In this document: piece by piece, positions 22,198 to 30,751 of the stretch | Layout of the letters: each line of letters opens with the position of its first letter | Numbering within the stretch: position 1 is the first letter of the stretch | Origin: a virus | Virus record (IMG/VR): IMGVR_UViG_3300031673_005165 | Span: 1 to 38,477 of that record | Direction: 5' to 3' (one strand) | DNA length: 38,477 nt | The notes under the pieces: generated by a model | Told to the model about the DNA's origin: nothing | Database searches by the model: none | Seen by the model: only the letters and a program-made list of their open reading frames with translations | Translations under genes and position numbers: made by a program

Positions 22198-25100
22198 ATG
22201 GCATTTGAAAACTTTCAAGCATCAATATTACCAGGAGCAGAAGGAACATACGATACAGTCGTAGTTGATCATCCCTACATTATTAAAGATGGTGATACTT
22301 ATAAATGTTGGTATGTTGGAAAAAATGCTGAAGCTCATTATAGGATTATATATTGTGAAGGACCAGATGGTTTAAATTGGTCAAACCATCAATTAGTTAT
22401 AGATTATGGAAGTCAAGGTACTTATGATTCTTCATATGCATTTGGGCCCGGTGTAATTAAAGATGGAGAACTTTATAAGTGTTGGTATACAGGGTACAAT
22501 GGCACAAATTATAGAATTATATATTGTCAAGGACCAGATGGTATACATTGGTCAAATTTTCAATTATCTATAGATATAGGGTCGGAAGGTACATATGATA
22601 CAGTACATGTTCATGAACCAACAATAATAAAAGATGGTTCTACCTATAGATGTTGGTATGCTGCTAACAACGGATCAAATTGGAGGATTCTCTATTGTGA
22701 AGGACCGGATGGTTTAAATTGGTCAAATCACCAGATGGTTATAAATATAGGCCAGTCTGGAACTGGTTATGATACACCTCATGTTTATGGTCCAGTTGTA
22801 ATAGAACATGGTGATATTTATAAATGTTATTATAGTGGTTATAGTACTTCTGGCGGAACACATATTAGAACAATGTATGCCGAAAGTGTTGACGGTTTAA
22901 ATTGGTCAAACTTCGCAATGGTTATAAATTATGGTAGCGAAGGAACATATGATAGTATCCATGCATATGATCCAGGTGCAATAGTAGATGGTACAAAAAT
23001 AAAAGTATGGTATACAGGACGTGGTGGTTGGAGTATTATATATTGTGATGAAGACGCAATTACACCTTACATTGTTGATGATAATGGATCAGGAACAGAA
23101 ACACTTTCAATAGATAAATCAATAATAGTAAATGAGACAGGCTCAGGGTCCGAACAAATATCCATCAATAAACCAGTAGCAATAACAACAGTTGATGATT
23201 CTGGTTTAGGGGTAGAAGAAGCTACTGTTGATAAAATAATAACGATTGCTGACTCTGGTATTGGTGTGGATAGTGTTGTGGCCGGACAAGTAATAACAGA
23301 TGGAACTTGTGATGATAGTGGAATTGGAACAGAAGATATAACCCTTGATAAATCTTTAGTAGTAAATGAGACCGGTGTAGGGTCTGACAACATAACACTA
23401 GATAAATCTTTAGTAGTAACTGAGACTGGAACGGGTACAGAATCTTTCTTTATGAGTAAGGACTTATTAATATCAGAGACTAGTTCAGGATCTGATGACA
23501 TATCTGTTGATATGAATTTGGATGGATTTGAATTTTCTGGCTTTACAGCAATAACTGATTCAACAAATGTTTTAGATGGTGTACATATTCTTTCTTTTTT
23601 AAATGACAACGATACTTATAGAAGTTGGTTTACACAAGGTCCGACATATTATTATGCAGATAGTACTAATGGTGAAGATTGGGAGAATATACAAGCTACT
23701 AATTTAACCACAACTACTAGTGTAATATTAAAGGATGGTAAATTTATAGGATGGTCTTCTGATAATGAAGGTGGTGGTTCTAAAGATTATATAGACTCTA
23801 CAAATGGAGTTACTTGGACTGCAAGAATTCAAACCAACTTGCCTAATACAGCCAGTGCTATTATTTATGATTATATAAATTCAGTATATAATGCATGGGC
23901 TAATAATAATAAATATACTAGTTCAGATGGTGTAACTTGGACATCAGAGTCATGTACAGGTTTAATTGCCGCTTTAAGTTGTGTTGTTTTACAAACATGT
24001 AATTTTAGGGGTTGGTATACTGATGGTGGTGATATTTATTATTGTCAAAGTATTGATGGAAAATATTGGTATAATCATCAATTAGTTATTAACAAAGACA
24101 GTGAAGGTACATATGATACACTTGGTGCATACGAATCACAAATATTTAAAGATGGTGATGATTTTAGATGTTTATATACTAGCCGTGATTCAGAAGGTGA
24201 TTATTATATTATTTATTGCGACACTGAAGTTGTTTTAAATACGGTAACAGATACTGGCTCAGGGTCAGAAATACCATTAGTTGACAAAACCCTCCTATTA
24301 ACAGATACAGGATCTGCTTCCGATGAAGTATATGTCGATAAACATGTATTAGCAACTGATATTGGATCAGGAGCAGATACACTTCTAAAAGGAGAAGACT
24401 TTTCTATATCTGACAGTGGTTCAGGGATTGATACAATATTATTAGATAAAAACCTCATAATCCCAGACACAGCCTCCGCTCTAGATTCTATTCTCACATC
24501 AAAAGATTTTTCAATAAATGAGACTGGATTAGGTGTGGATATTCCTTTAATAGATAAAGATTTATTAACAACTGATGATGGTTCAGGGTTAGAAACAATA
24601 TTAAGAGACCAAACTTTATCTGTTGGTGATTCAGGGTCTGGTTTAGACTCTATTCTAAGAGGAAAAGATTTTTCAATAACAGATGATGGATCTGGTTTGG
24701 AAAATATATACGTAGATAAGATTATAAATATCAACGATATAGGGACGGGTTTAGAAGGATTACTATTAGACAAAGCCCTCATATTAGAAGATTTATCAAC
24801 TGGTACAGAAGCAATTTTAATAGATAAAACTCTAGTAGTAACAGAATTAGGAACCGGTGTTGACGAAGCTGATCTAGGCAATCTAGTTTTTACTATAACT
24901 GATGTAGGAGTTGGTGTTGATACTGTCCTTATAAATAAAAACATTATTATAAGTGATATTGGCACGGGAATTGATACAATTCTAAGAGGAAAAGATTTTT
25001 CAATAACAGAAGAAGGTTCAGGGGTTGATGATTTATTAAGTGATAAAGAATTAATAACAACAGATTCAGGGTCCGGTATTGATATTATTTATACAGATAA

Positions 25101-27564
25101 AACTTTTCTAATAGATGAAAACGGAATAGCTTCTGACAGCATTCTTGTTGATAAAACAATAATAATCCAAGAAACCATAAGTGGTGTAGATAGTTTATTA
25201 GTAGATAAAGTCCTTAGTTTAAATGATATAGGATATGGATTGGATGCATTATTAATAAATAAAACCTTGTTACTAGAAGAAATAGGTACTGGGGCCGTAG
25301 CTATTTTAGTTGATAAGATATTATATATGGATGATGATGGTTCAGGGGCTGATAGTTTAATTATAGCAAATACGTTTTTTACCATTACAGATGTAGGAGT
25401 AGGTGTTGATACTGTCCTTATAGACAAACATTTTTCAATAGTTGAAACTGGTACAGGTATAGATGAAACTATCGTAGATAAACTTTTAAATATAAATGAT
25501 GAAGTTTCGGGACTTGATATAGTACTAAATGATAAAGATATTCCAATAACAGATTCAGTAACCGGTATTGAAACAATATTGAGTGACAAAGATTTGCCTG
25601 TAAATGATGATGGATTAGGAACTGATAACGTATTGAATGATAAGACTTTTACAATGACTGATTTAGGAACTGGTGTTGAAATAGTTTTAACAGAAAAAGA
25701 TATTTCAATAGCAGAATTAGGAACTGGTGTTGATATAATATTAAACGATAAGGACCTTCCAATAACTGATAATGGTACCGGAATAGATGATTTATTATTA
25801 AATAAAACCCTTATATTAGATGACAATTCTATTGGAACAGATATATTATTAACTGATAAAGACTTTCCTATAAATGATTCAGGATCTGGTATAGATGTAG
25901 TTTTAAGAGATAAAAACATTTTTATAACAGACGATGGTGCTGGTGCAGATGTAATTCTAAGAGGAAAAGATTTTTCTATAACTGATTTATCAACTGGTAC
26001 AGATATAATATTGAATAATAAAACTTTATCTATAAGTGATAATGGTTCAGGGTTAGATACTGTATTAAGTATTAAAGACCTCAATGTCTCTGATGTTGGG
26101 TCCGGCGTAGATATAATTCTTACAGGAAAAGATTTTTCAATAACTGATAATGGTTCAGGACTAGATATTATTTTAAATGATAAAGATTTTTCTATAAATG
26201 ATTTGGTAAATGGTATTGATATAACTTTAGTAGGTAAAGATATACCTATAAATGATAATGGAATTGGGACGGACTTGACTTTAGTAGATAAAGATTTTTC
26301 AATAACTGATATTTGTTCAGGATTAGATACAATTCTTGTCAATAAAGATATAATTTTATATGAGGCTGGTTCATTAACCGATGCAATTCTTGTTGATAAA
26401 CTTATAGATATAAATGATATTATTTCAGGGTCCGATATAATTCTTGTTGATAAAACCTTATTAACCACAGATATAGGATCAGGATTAGATGATTTATCAA
26501 ATTCTGTTTCATTTACAATAAATGATAGTGGTATAGGAACCGATATAATTCTTGTTAATAAAAATATAACTTTAGTTGATAATGGTTCAGGGTTTGATAT
26601 AATATTAAACGATAAAGAATTATTAATAAATGATTCAGGACTTGGTGTTGATAATTTATTAACTGATAAAAATATACCTATAAATGATGACGGACTTGGA
26701 GTTGATAATGTACTCAGTGATAAAACAATAATCATAAATGAAGTAGCAACTGGTGGAGATACAATATCCTTAGATAAGATTATAAATGTTGGAGATACAG
26801 GGCTTGGACTTGATAGTATATTAAACAGCAAGAATATAATTATAACTGATGACGGTGTTGGTATAGATGCATTATTAGTAAACAAAACCCTCATTATGAA
26901 TGATAGTGGAATAGGAATTGATAGTATACCTTCAGATAAGGATTATTTAATATCTGATAGTGGTTTAGGAGTTGATAATGTCCTAGTTGGAAAGATTATA
27001 GTTTTAAATGATAATGGTGTTGGTACAGATTCTGTTACTGGAAATATATCCTTTGTAACTGTTGCTGATAGTGGAGTTGGGACTGATATAATAAGTGTAA
27101 ACAAACAGTTAATCGTAGAAGAGACTGGTGTAGGCATTGAAACAATAGATCAATTTGACCAAAACGAATATTCTAGAAGAAGAAATACTTCTATACCTAT
27201 AGATATGATTAGAAGAGTAGTAAGAAGCCAAACAAATTGTAATGCTAACAGCATCCAAATAAGATATAATTCAAATACTTGTGTATACGACAGTATAAAT
27301 CTTACAAATACTATATCAAAAACTACTACTGGGATGTTGGCCCTTAGATATAATTTTACAGAAGCAGAGATTATAAAGAGTAATGGAATAGTTGATAGAT
27401 GGGATTTCAAATTAGCAATTAACGCAACAGCAATGGTTGGTATAAATCCTTCATTAAATGACTCGATAACAATTGATAGTATTGATAGACAAATAGTTGA
27501 TATAAAACCTATAAAAATAGGTGGATATTTAATAATGTGTATTTTTCACGTGAGAGGTCATTGA
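22198..27564 (+). CDS. Giant repetitive virion protein with head-closure-like C-terminus
   Basis: A 1788-residue protein in several blocks. Residues 1-290 and about 440-680 contain Asp-box-like repeats ('GPDGLNWSN', 'STNGVTW', 'SSDGVTW', 'SIDGKYW') typical of beta-propeller or sialidase-like folds, with alternating 'YKCWYTG' strands. Between and after them lie 18-residue repeats of the form 'I.D.GSG.D.IL.DKDFS': about eight near 293-440 and about fifty from 680 to 1650. The last 140 residues ('RRNTSIPIDMIRRVV', 'DSITIDSIDRQIVDIKPI', 'GGYLIMCIFHVRG') differ in style and resemble phage head-closure proteins. The gene lies exactly where that protein is expected. It may display a long surface fibre at the head-tail junction. 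Confidence 0.6.
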   Translation: MAFENFQASILPGAEGTYDTVVVDHPYIIKDGDTYKCWYVGKNAEAHYRIIYCEGPDGLNWSNHQLVIDYGSQGTYDSSYAFGPGVIKDGELYKCWYTGYNGTNYRIIYCQGPDGIHWSNFQLSIDIGSEGTYDTVHVHEPTIIKDGSTYRCWYAANNGSNWRILYCEGPDGLNWSNHQMVINIGQSGTGYDTPHVYGPVVIEHGDIYKCYYSGYSTSGGTHIRTMYAESVDGLNWSNFAMVINYGSEGTYDSIHAYDPGAIVDGTKIKVWYTGRGGWSIIYCDEDAITPYIVDDNGSGTETLSIDKSIIVNETGSGSEQISINKPVAITTVDDSGLGVEEATVDKIITIADSGIGVDSVVAGQVITDGTCDDSGIGTEDITLDKSLVVNETGVGSDNITLDKSLVVTETGTGTESFFMSKDLLISETSSGSDDISVDMNLDGFEFSGFTAITDSTNVLDGVHILSFLNDNDTYRSWFTQGPTYYYADSTNGEDWENIQATNLTTTTSVILKDGKFIGWSSDNEGGGSKDYIDSTNGVTWTARIQTNLPNTASAIIYDYINSVYNAWANNNKYTSSDGVTWTSESCTGLIAALSCVVLQTCNFRGWYTDGGDIYYCQSIDGKYWYNHQLVINKDSEGTYDTLGAYESQIFKDGDDFRCLYTSRDSEGDYYIIYCDTEVVLNTVTDTGSGSEIPLVDKTLLLTDTGSASDEVYVDKHVLATDIGSGADTLLKGEDFSISDSGSGIDTILLDKNLIIPDTASALDSILTSKDFSINETGLGVDIPLIDKDLLTTDDGSGLETILRDQTLSVGDSGSGLDSILRGKDFSITDDGSGLENIYVDKIININDIGTGLEGLLLDKALILEDLSTGTEAILIDKTLVVTELGTGVDEADLGNLVFTITDVGVGVDTVLINKNIIISDIGTGIDTILRGKDFSITEEGSGVDDLLSDKELITTDSGSGIDIIYTDKTFLIDENGIASDSILVDKTIIIQETISGVDSLLVDKVLSLNDIGYGLDALLINKTLLLEEIGTGAVAILVDKILYMDDDGSGADSLIIANTFFTITDVGVGVDTVLIDKHFSIVETGTGIDETIVDKLLNINDEVSGLDIVLNDKDIPITDSVTGIETILSDKDLPVNDDGLGTDNVLNDKTFTMTDLGTGVEIVLTEKDISIAELGTGVDIILNDKDLPITDNGTGIDDLLLNKTLILDDNSIGTDILLTDKDFPINDSGSGIDVVLRDKNIFITDDGAGADVILRGKDFSITDLSTGTDIILNNKTLSISDNGSGLDTVLSIKDLNVSDVGSGVDIILTGKDFSITDNGSGLDIILNDKDFSINDLVNGIDITLVGKDIPINDNGIGTDLTLVDKDFSITDICSGLDTILVNKDIILYEAGSLTDAILVDKLIDINDIISGSDIILVDKTLLTTDIGSGLDDLSNSVSFTINDSGIGTDIILVNKNITLVDNGSGFDIILNDKELLINDSGLGVDNLLTDKNIPINDDGLGVDNVLSDKTIIINEVATGGDTISLDKIINVGDTGLGLDSILNSKNIIITDDGVGIDALLVNKTLIMNDSGIGIDSIPSDKDYLISDSGLGVDNVLVGKIIVLNDNGVGTDSVTGNISFVTVADSGVGTDIISVNKQLIVEETGVGIETIDQFDQNEYSRRRNTSIPIDMIRRVVRSQTNCNANSIQIRYNSNTCVYDSINLTNTISKTTTGMLALRYNFTEAEIIKSNGIVDRWDFKLAINATAMVGINPSLNDSITIDSIDRQIVDIKPIKIGGYLIMCIFHVRGH
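24240..27155 (+). repeat. About fifty 54-bp coding repeats
   Basis: Imperfect tandem units of 54 bases (18 residues), with conserved GAT..TGG.TC.GG..T.GAT and an AAAGA(T/C) step. A smaller set of about eight units lies at about 23070-23520. Neighbouring units differ at many sites; unit families such as those encoding 'RGKDFSIT' recur at a distance, which suggests past shuffling. Regular spacing also produces long empty frames on the opposite strand that are not genes. Confidence 0.85.
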
Positions 27565-27641
27565 TGAAAAACGAGCACGGTTTTGAAAAAGGACAAACTC
27601 TAAACAGAATATTTAATATCAATGACTTAGGAGGAGAGTAA
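27564..27641 (+). CDS. Very small hypothetical protein (25 aa)
   Basis: A 25-codon frame overlaps the preceding stop as ATGA and stops just before the ribosome binding site-to-start interval of the HNH gene at 27643. It contains GGACAAACT (27591-27599), the end of the recurring element, read here as 'GQT'. It may be the truncated start of a gene interrupted by the homing endonuclease, or a leader. No homology is claimed. Confidence 0.3.
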   Translation: MKNEHGFEKGQTLNRIFNINDLGGE

Positions 27642-27642
27642 A

Positions 27643-28089
27643 ATGAATATTAAGGAGATGTTTGAGGAGACTACTATTTGGAAAAGTGGTAGAAATAGTG
27701 AACGAAGAAGATTTTATAGAGGTAAATATTGGTATAGGGTATTATGGGATCTTATGCATCCAGACCAACCTTGTAAAAACTTTGTTATACATCATATTGA
27801 TTTCAATGAACTAAATGATGATATATCGAATCTTGTGCGTCTAACGAGAGCAGAACATAATAAAATTCATAAGACTGGTAAAATATTTTCAGAAGAACAT
27901 AAACAAAAAATGTCTCAGAATCATTTTGATAATTCTGGATCAAATCACCCTAGTGCAATAGCAGTAAACATAAATGGAAAAATATTTTCAACTGGAAGAG
28001 AAGCTGCACGATATTTAAATGTGGACCCAGCTACAATAAGAAATAGAATATTATCAAAGAATTTCCCAGGATATTCCTATGCCAGTTAA
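27643..28089 (+). CDS. HNH homing endonuclease in the head-tail gene block
   Basis: A 148-residue member of the family. It has 'RGKYWYRVLWDLMHP', the core 'FVIHHIDFNELND', 'AEHNKIH', NUMOD3-like 'FSEEHKQKMSQNHFDNSGSNHP' and the NUMOD1-like tail 'GKIFSTGREAARYLNVD' ending 'GYSYAS'. A strong ribosome binding site (AGGAGGAG) precedes it. Its last 11 bases contain the start of the tail-completion gene at 28079. The insertion separates the presumed head-closure domain from the next neck protein. Confidence 0.9.
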   Translation: MNIKEMFEETTIWKSGRNSERRRFYRGKYWYRVLWDLMHPDQPCKNFVIHHIDFNELNDDISNLVRLTRAEHNKIHKTGKIFSEEHKQKMSQNHFDNSGSNHPSAIAVNINGKIFSTGREAARYLNVDPATIRNRILSKNFPGYSYAS

Positions 28090-28516
28090 ATCCAATATCA
28101 CTTCCTTTATTAAAAGAGTTAAAGATAGAAATAAGGAATATTCAAAGAGGGCTTTAGAAACATATAAAGGTTCTTCTATGAAATTAATAGAAACACTTCA
28201 AGCAGATTCACCAGTGAACACAGGAAGATATAAATCCGGTCATACCCTTTCAATTCATCATCCCTCGGCATTCGTACCATCAGAAGATGAAAATTTTGAT
28301 GCTCTGGCCGAACAACAATTAACAAATGCTAAGGCCGCTCTAGATGAGGTTCGTTCTGAAAAGATTATAAAGGTATTTATAGTTAATAATCTACCTTATG
28401 CAGAATCTGTGGAAAATGGGACGGCTAATAGTCCTCCTAGACTGATTTACGGAAAGGCAAAAACAAAATTTTCAGATATAGTTGAGGAATCAGCTAATAA
28501 CTTAAAGGATAAATAA
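28079..28516 (+). CDS. Tail completion / neck protein (HK97 gp10-like)
   Basis: A 145-residue protein starting 'MPVKSNITSFIKRV' with a long N-terminal helix. The marker stretch 'ADSPVNTGRYKSGH' near 42-55 and 'VNNLPYAESVENG' near 98-110 follow, a combination characteristic of HK97-gp10-like proteins. These complete the tail-to-head interface in siphoviruses. The ATG sits inside the HNH gene's last codons, so it depends on translation of that gene or on internal initiation. Confidence 0.85.
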   Translation: MPVKSNITSFIKRVKDRNKEYSKRALETYKGSSMKLIETLQADSPVNTGRYKSGHTLSIHHPSAFVPSEDENFDALAEQQLTNAKAALDEVRSEKIIKVFIVNNLPYAESVENGTANSPPRLIYGKAKTKFSDIVEESANNLKDK

Positions 28517-28519
28517 ATT

Positions 28520-28939
28520 ATGGCAAATATGGATGTTTATAAAAGTTTGGAATCGAAAATAATAAGTTATTTTAGTTCAAATTGGTCGTACACATCCGTA
28601 CAATATCCCAATGTAACATTTGACCCTAATAATCTGAGTAGTTGGGCCCAGATTCACATAATTCCTATATCTAGGAGAAGATTATGTTTGGGGGGTAATA
28701 ATGATACTGGACAGTTAACCAAGGGAACTTTGGTTGTAAACTTGTTCACACGGCAAGGGACTGGTACTGGTGTTATTAAAGATCTTGTAACAAATGCTAT
28801 TACTTTATTTAATTATGTAGAGATTACAATCAGCACAGGAGAAAAAATAGAATTTCGGGAAGCTAGGTCGGAAGGCGGTTACCCTGATGATATTTGGTGG
28901 AAAGAACCTGTAAAATGTGATTTTCAATTATTATTATAA
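28520..28939 (+). CDS. Tail terminator protein
   Basis: A 139-residue protein with 'MDVYKSLESKIISYFSSNW' helix, strands around 'VTFDPNNLSSWAQIHIIPIS' and 'TKGTLVVNLFTRQGTGTG', and a closing strand 'WKEPVKCDFQLLL'. This mixed fold and order, directly before the tail tube gene, match phage tail terminators (gpU / DUF4128-like), which cap the tail and set its length together with the tape measure protein. It begins three bases after the gp10-like gene. Confidence 0.75.
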   Translation: MANMDVYKSLESKIISYFSSNWSYTSVQYPNVTFDPNNLSSWAQIHIIPISRRRLCLGGNNDTGQLTKGTLVVNLFTRQGTGTGVIKDLVTNAITLFNYVEITISTGEKIEFREARSEGGYPDDIWWKEPVKCDFQLLL

Positions 28940-28960
28940 CAATTAAGAAGGAGAATAAAT

Positions 28961-29941
28961 ATGTCTACAACTTGGGCCTCCGGGTCGAATGGTAAAGTAG
29001 CTCTTATAAGAGAAGATACATTTGGGGTTACGCCTACCACATTAGATAGTACAAATATATATGTAGTCCCATTCAATACATGTGATTTAACAATGAATCA
29101 AGCACCTCAAACACCAGCCACAATAACTGGTAATAGATCTGCTTCCCGCCCCTTTAGAGGAAACAAAGATGTAACGGGTAATATTGTTGTTCCTGTCGAT
29201 AGTAGGGCAATTGGACTTTGGCTTAAATTATTGTTTGGGTCTCCAAGCACTACTGGTTCAGGACCATATGTTCACGTGTTTACTATACCAACAACTATGC
29301 CTTCATATACAATCGAGAAAGGTTTTACTGATATAAGTGATTATTATAAATACACTGGATGTAAAGCATCTAATTTTTCATTGACATACGGCGGAGATGG
29401 CGAACTTACAACTACTATTGGACTACAAGGAGCAAATGAAGTTTATTCAGCGACCTCAATGATAGCAGATACTATATTTGAAACTGATTGGTCTGCAATG
29501 TCTAATAGGCTTTATAATAATATGGGAACTGTTTCTATTGGTGGTGAAACTATGTGTACAACAGAATTTTCAGTTAATGTAGATAATGTCCTAGAAAATG
29601 CTTATTGTATAAATGATCAGGGTGCTAAGAACGAATGTGTTGGTGGTCAAACTGTTGTAACTGGAAGTTTTACTGGTATTTTTGCAAATGATACATTTTT
29701 AGCTATAGGTAGAGCAGATACAGAAATGGCATTAACCTTGAGTATAACAGATGGAATTTATACTTTCTTATTGACTTTTGATGAGGTTGTTTTAAGTACA
29801 TCTTCGCCTGGTATAACTGGGCCTACTGGTATATATCAAACCTTAGATTTTACAGCTTTTTATAACAATGGTGCAAGTGTATCTTCTATTAAAGCCACTC
29901 TGACAAATGGTGTTGCTTTATATGATGATACTACTGTATAA
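28961..29941 (+). CDS. Major tail tube protein
   Basis: A 326-residue protein beginning 'MSTTWASGSNGKVALIREDTFGVTP', an N-terminal pattern common in siphovirus tail tube proteins. 'GNRSASRPFRGNKDVTGNI' and 'LLFGSP' follow. The rest is strand-rich ('SFSLTY'-like repeats, 'TTTIGLQGANEVY') with a closing 'TLDFTAFYNNG' region. It would form the hexameric tube. The ribosome binding site AAGGAG is strong, in keeping with high expression, and the frameshifted chaperone genes follow as usual. Confidence 0.9.
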   Translation: MSTTWASGSNGKVALIREDTFGVTPTTLDSTNIYVVPFNTCDLTMNQAPQTPATITGNRSASRPFRGNKDVTGNIVVPVDSRAIGLWLKLLFGSPSTTGSGPYVHVFTIPTTMPSYTIEKGFTDISDYYKYTGCKASNFSLTYGGDGELTTTIGLQGANEVYSATSMIADTIFETDWSAMSNRLYNNMGTVSIGGETMCTTEFSVNVDNVLENAYCINDQGAKNECVGGQTVVTGSFTGIFANDTFLAIGRADTEMALTLSITDGIYTFLLTFDEVVLSTSSPGITGPTGIYQTLDFTAFYNNGASVSSIKATLTNGVALYDDTTV

Positions 29942-29975
29942 ATTATTAACAATTTTTTAAAAGAGGAATAGAAAA

Positions 29976-30368
29976 ATGAGTTTAGTATTTGATTTAAATA
30001 AAACTGAGTATATTATTGACGGAGATAATAAGGTTTTTGAAGACACGGGATTTGAGGGTTTAGACTTTCAAGTATTTGTGGAACCATTGACTAGACAGAA
30101 TTTCATGCGGCTTAGATCAAAATATACAAAAATTAAGAAGGGTATAGAAGTCAGGCAGGACGATCTTATTGAAAAAGATTTGTTTATGAAGCAAGTCAAA
30201 GGTTGGAAAAATATTAAATCGTCTGATAAAACAGAAATTATTTGTTGTGATGATACAAAGCAAGAATTTCTTTCTAAAAAGTTTTTCTTCTGTAATTTGA
30301 TAAATGCAGCTTGTTTAGGGTTTCAACTTGAAGTAGAAGAAGAAAAAGCCGTAGAAAAAAAAATTTAA
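29976..30368 (+). CDS. Tail assembly chaperone, short form (lambda G-like)
   Basis: A 130-residue protein ('MSLVFDLNKTEYIIDGDNKV' start, 'FVEPLTRQNFMRLRSKYTK' near 35-53) located between the tail tube and the tape measure genes, the invariant place of tail assembly chaperones. It ends at TAA immediately after a run of nine A residues (30355-30363). The short form is made by normal termination; a -1 slip on the A-run gives the long form. These chaperones coat the tape measure protein during tail assembly and are absent from the virion. Confidence 0.85.
   Translation: MSLVFDLNKTEYIIDGDNKVFEDTGFEGLDFQVFVEPLTRQNFMRLRSKYTKIKKGIEVRQDDLIEKDLFMKQVKGWKNIKSSDKTEIICCDDTKQEFLSKKFFFCNLINAACLGFQLEVEEEKAVEKKI
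30356..30362 (+). promoter_or_regulatory. Programmed -1 ribosomal frameshift site
   Basis: A AAA AAA lies in the zero frame (codons GAA AAA AAA ATT TAA), six bases from the stop. The -1 frame is open from here to 30748 without a start codon of its own until 30551. Position in the tail chaperone gene and the slippery heptamer fit the G/GT mechanism known from lambda. I did not identify a downstream stimulatory structure with certainty. Confidence 0.82.
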
Positions 30369-30748
30369 TAGAATATTATTCGTATAGGTTTAGTGATAAG
30401 CCTAAATTTTGTAAACAATGTAAAATTAAATTTGAGAGAAAAGAGGAAGAACCGCCCTGCGAAGGTTGTGAGTTTCTTCCTCCTCCTCTTTATAATTTAC
30501 ATATATTTTTTATAGAAATATATAGCAAATGTAATAGTGCTAGGGATGGAATGTCAGGAGCTTTAGATTATGGAGTTGCCCTTAAGATAATGGAATTATA
30601 TAAATTGGATGATAAAGAACAACTAGATTTTATTGACAAAATTATGAGCGTAGAAGATATACGAATGGACGAGAATAAGAAGAAAGAAGTTCTTAATAAG
30701 GCTGGTTCCAAAAAGAAGATATTAAACAAAAATAAGAAAGGAAGATAA
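30359..30748 (+). CDS. Tail assembly chaperone, frameshift extension (lambda T-like)
   Basis: The -1 frame continues from the A-run: 'EYYSYRFSDKPKFCKQCKIK', then 'PPCEGCEFLPPP', 'NLHIFFIEIYSKC', 'GALDYGVALKIMELY', ending in a Lys-rich tail. Two CXXC pairs ('CKQC', 'CEGC') suggest a small zinc ribbon. An ATG at 30551 starts only the last third, so treating that as a separate gene would lose the Cys region. The fusion product (29976 to the slip, then this frame) would be about 257 residues. The extension normally recruits the tape measure protein. Confidence 0.82.
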   Translation, partial: KNLIEYYSYRFSDKPKFCKQCKIKFERKEEEPPCEGCEFLPPPLYNLHIFFIEIYSKCNSARDGMSGALDYGVALKIMELYKLDDKEQLDFIDKIMSVEDIRMDENKKKEVLNKAGSKKKILNKNKKGR

Positions 30749-30751
30749 TCG

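Noticed and set aside
25089-26894. A 601-codon open frame on the minus strand, with others at 24213-24965 and 23067-23609
   Set aside because: They run exactly opposite the 54-bp repeats. The regular codon pattern of the repeats keeps the antisense frame open; the products are low-complexity Ser/Pro/Ile-rich chains without ribosome binding sites.
24240-27155. Regular direct repeats that might be a CRISPR array
   Set aside because: The repeats are coding, imperfect, contiguous at 54 bases and have no distinct spacers; no cas genes are present.
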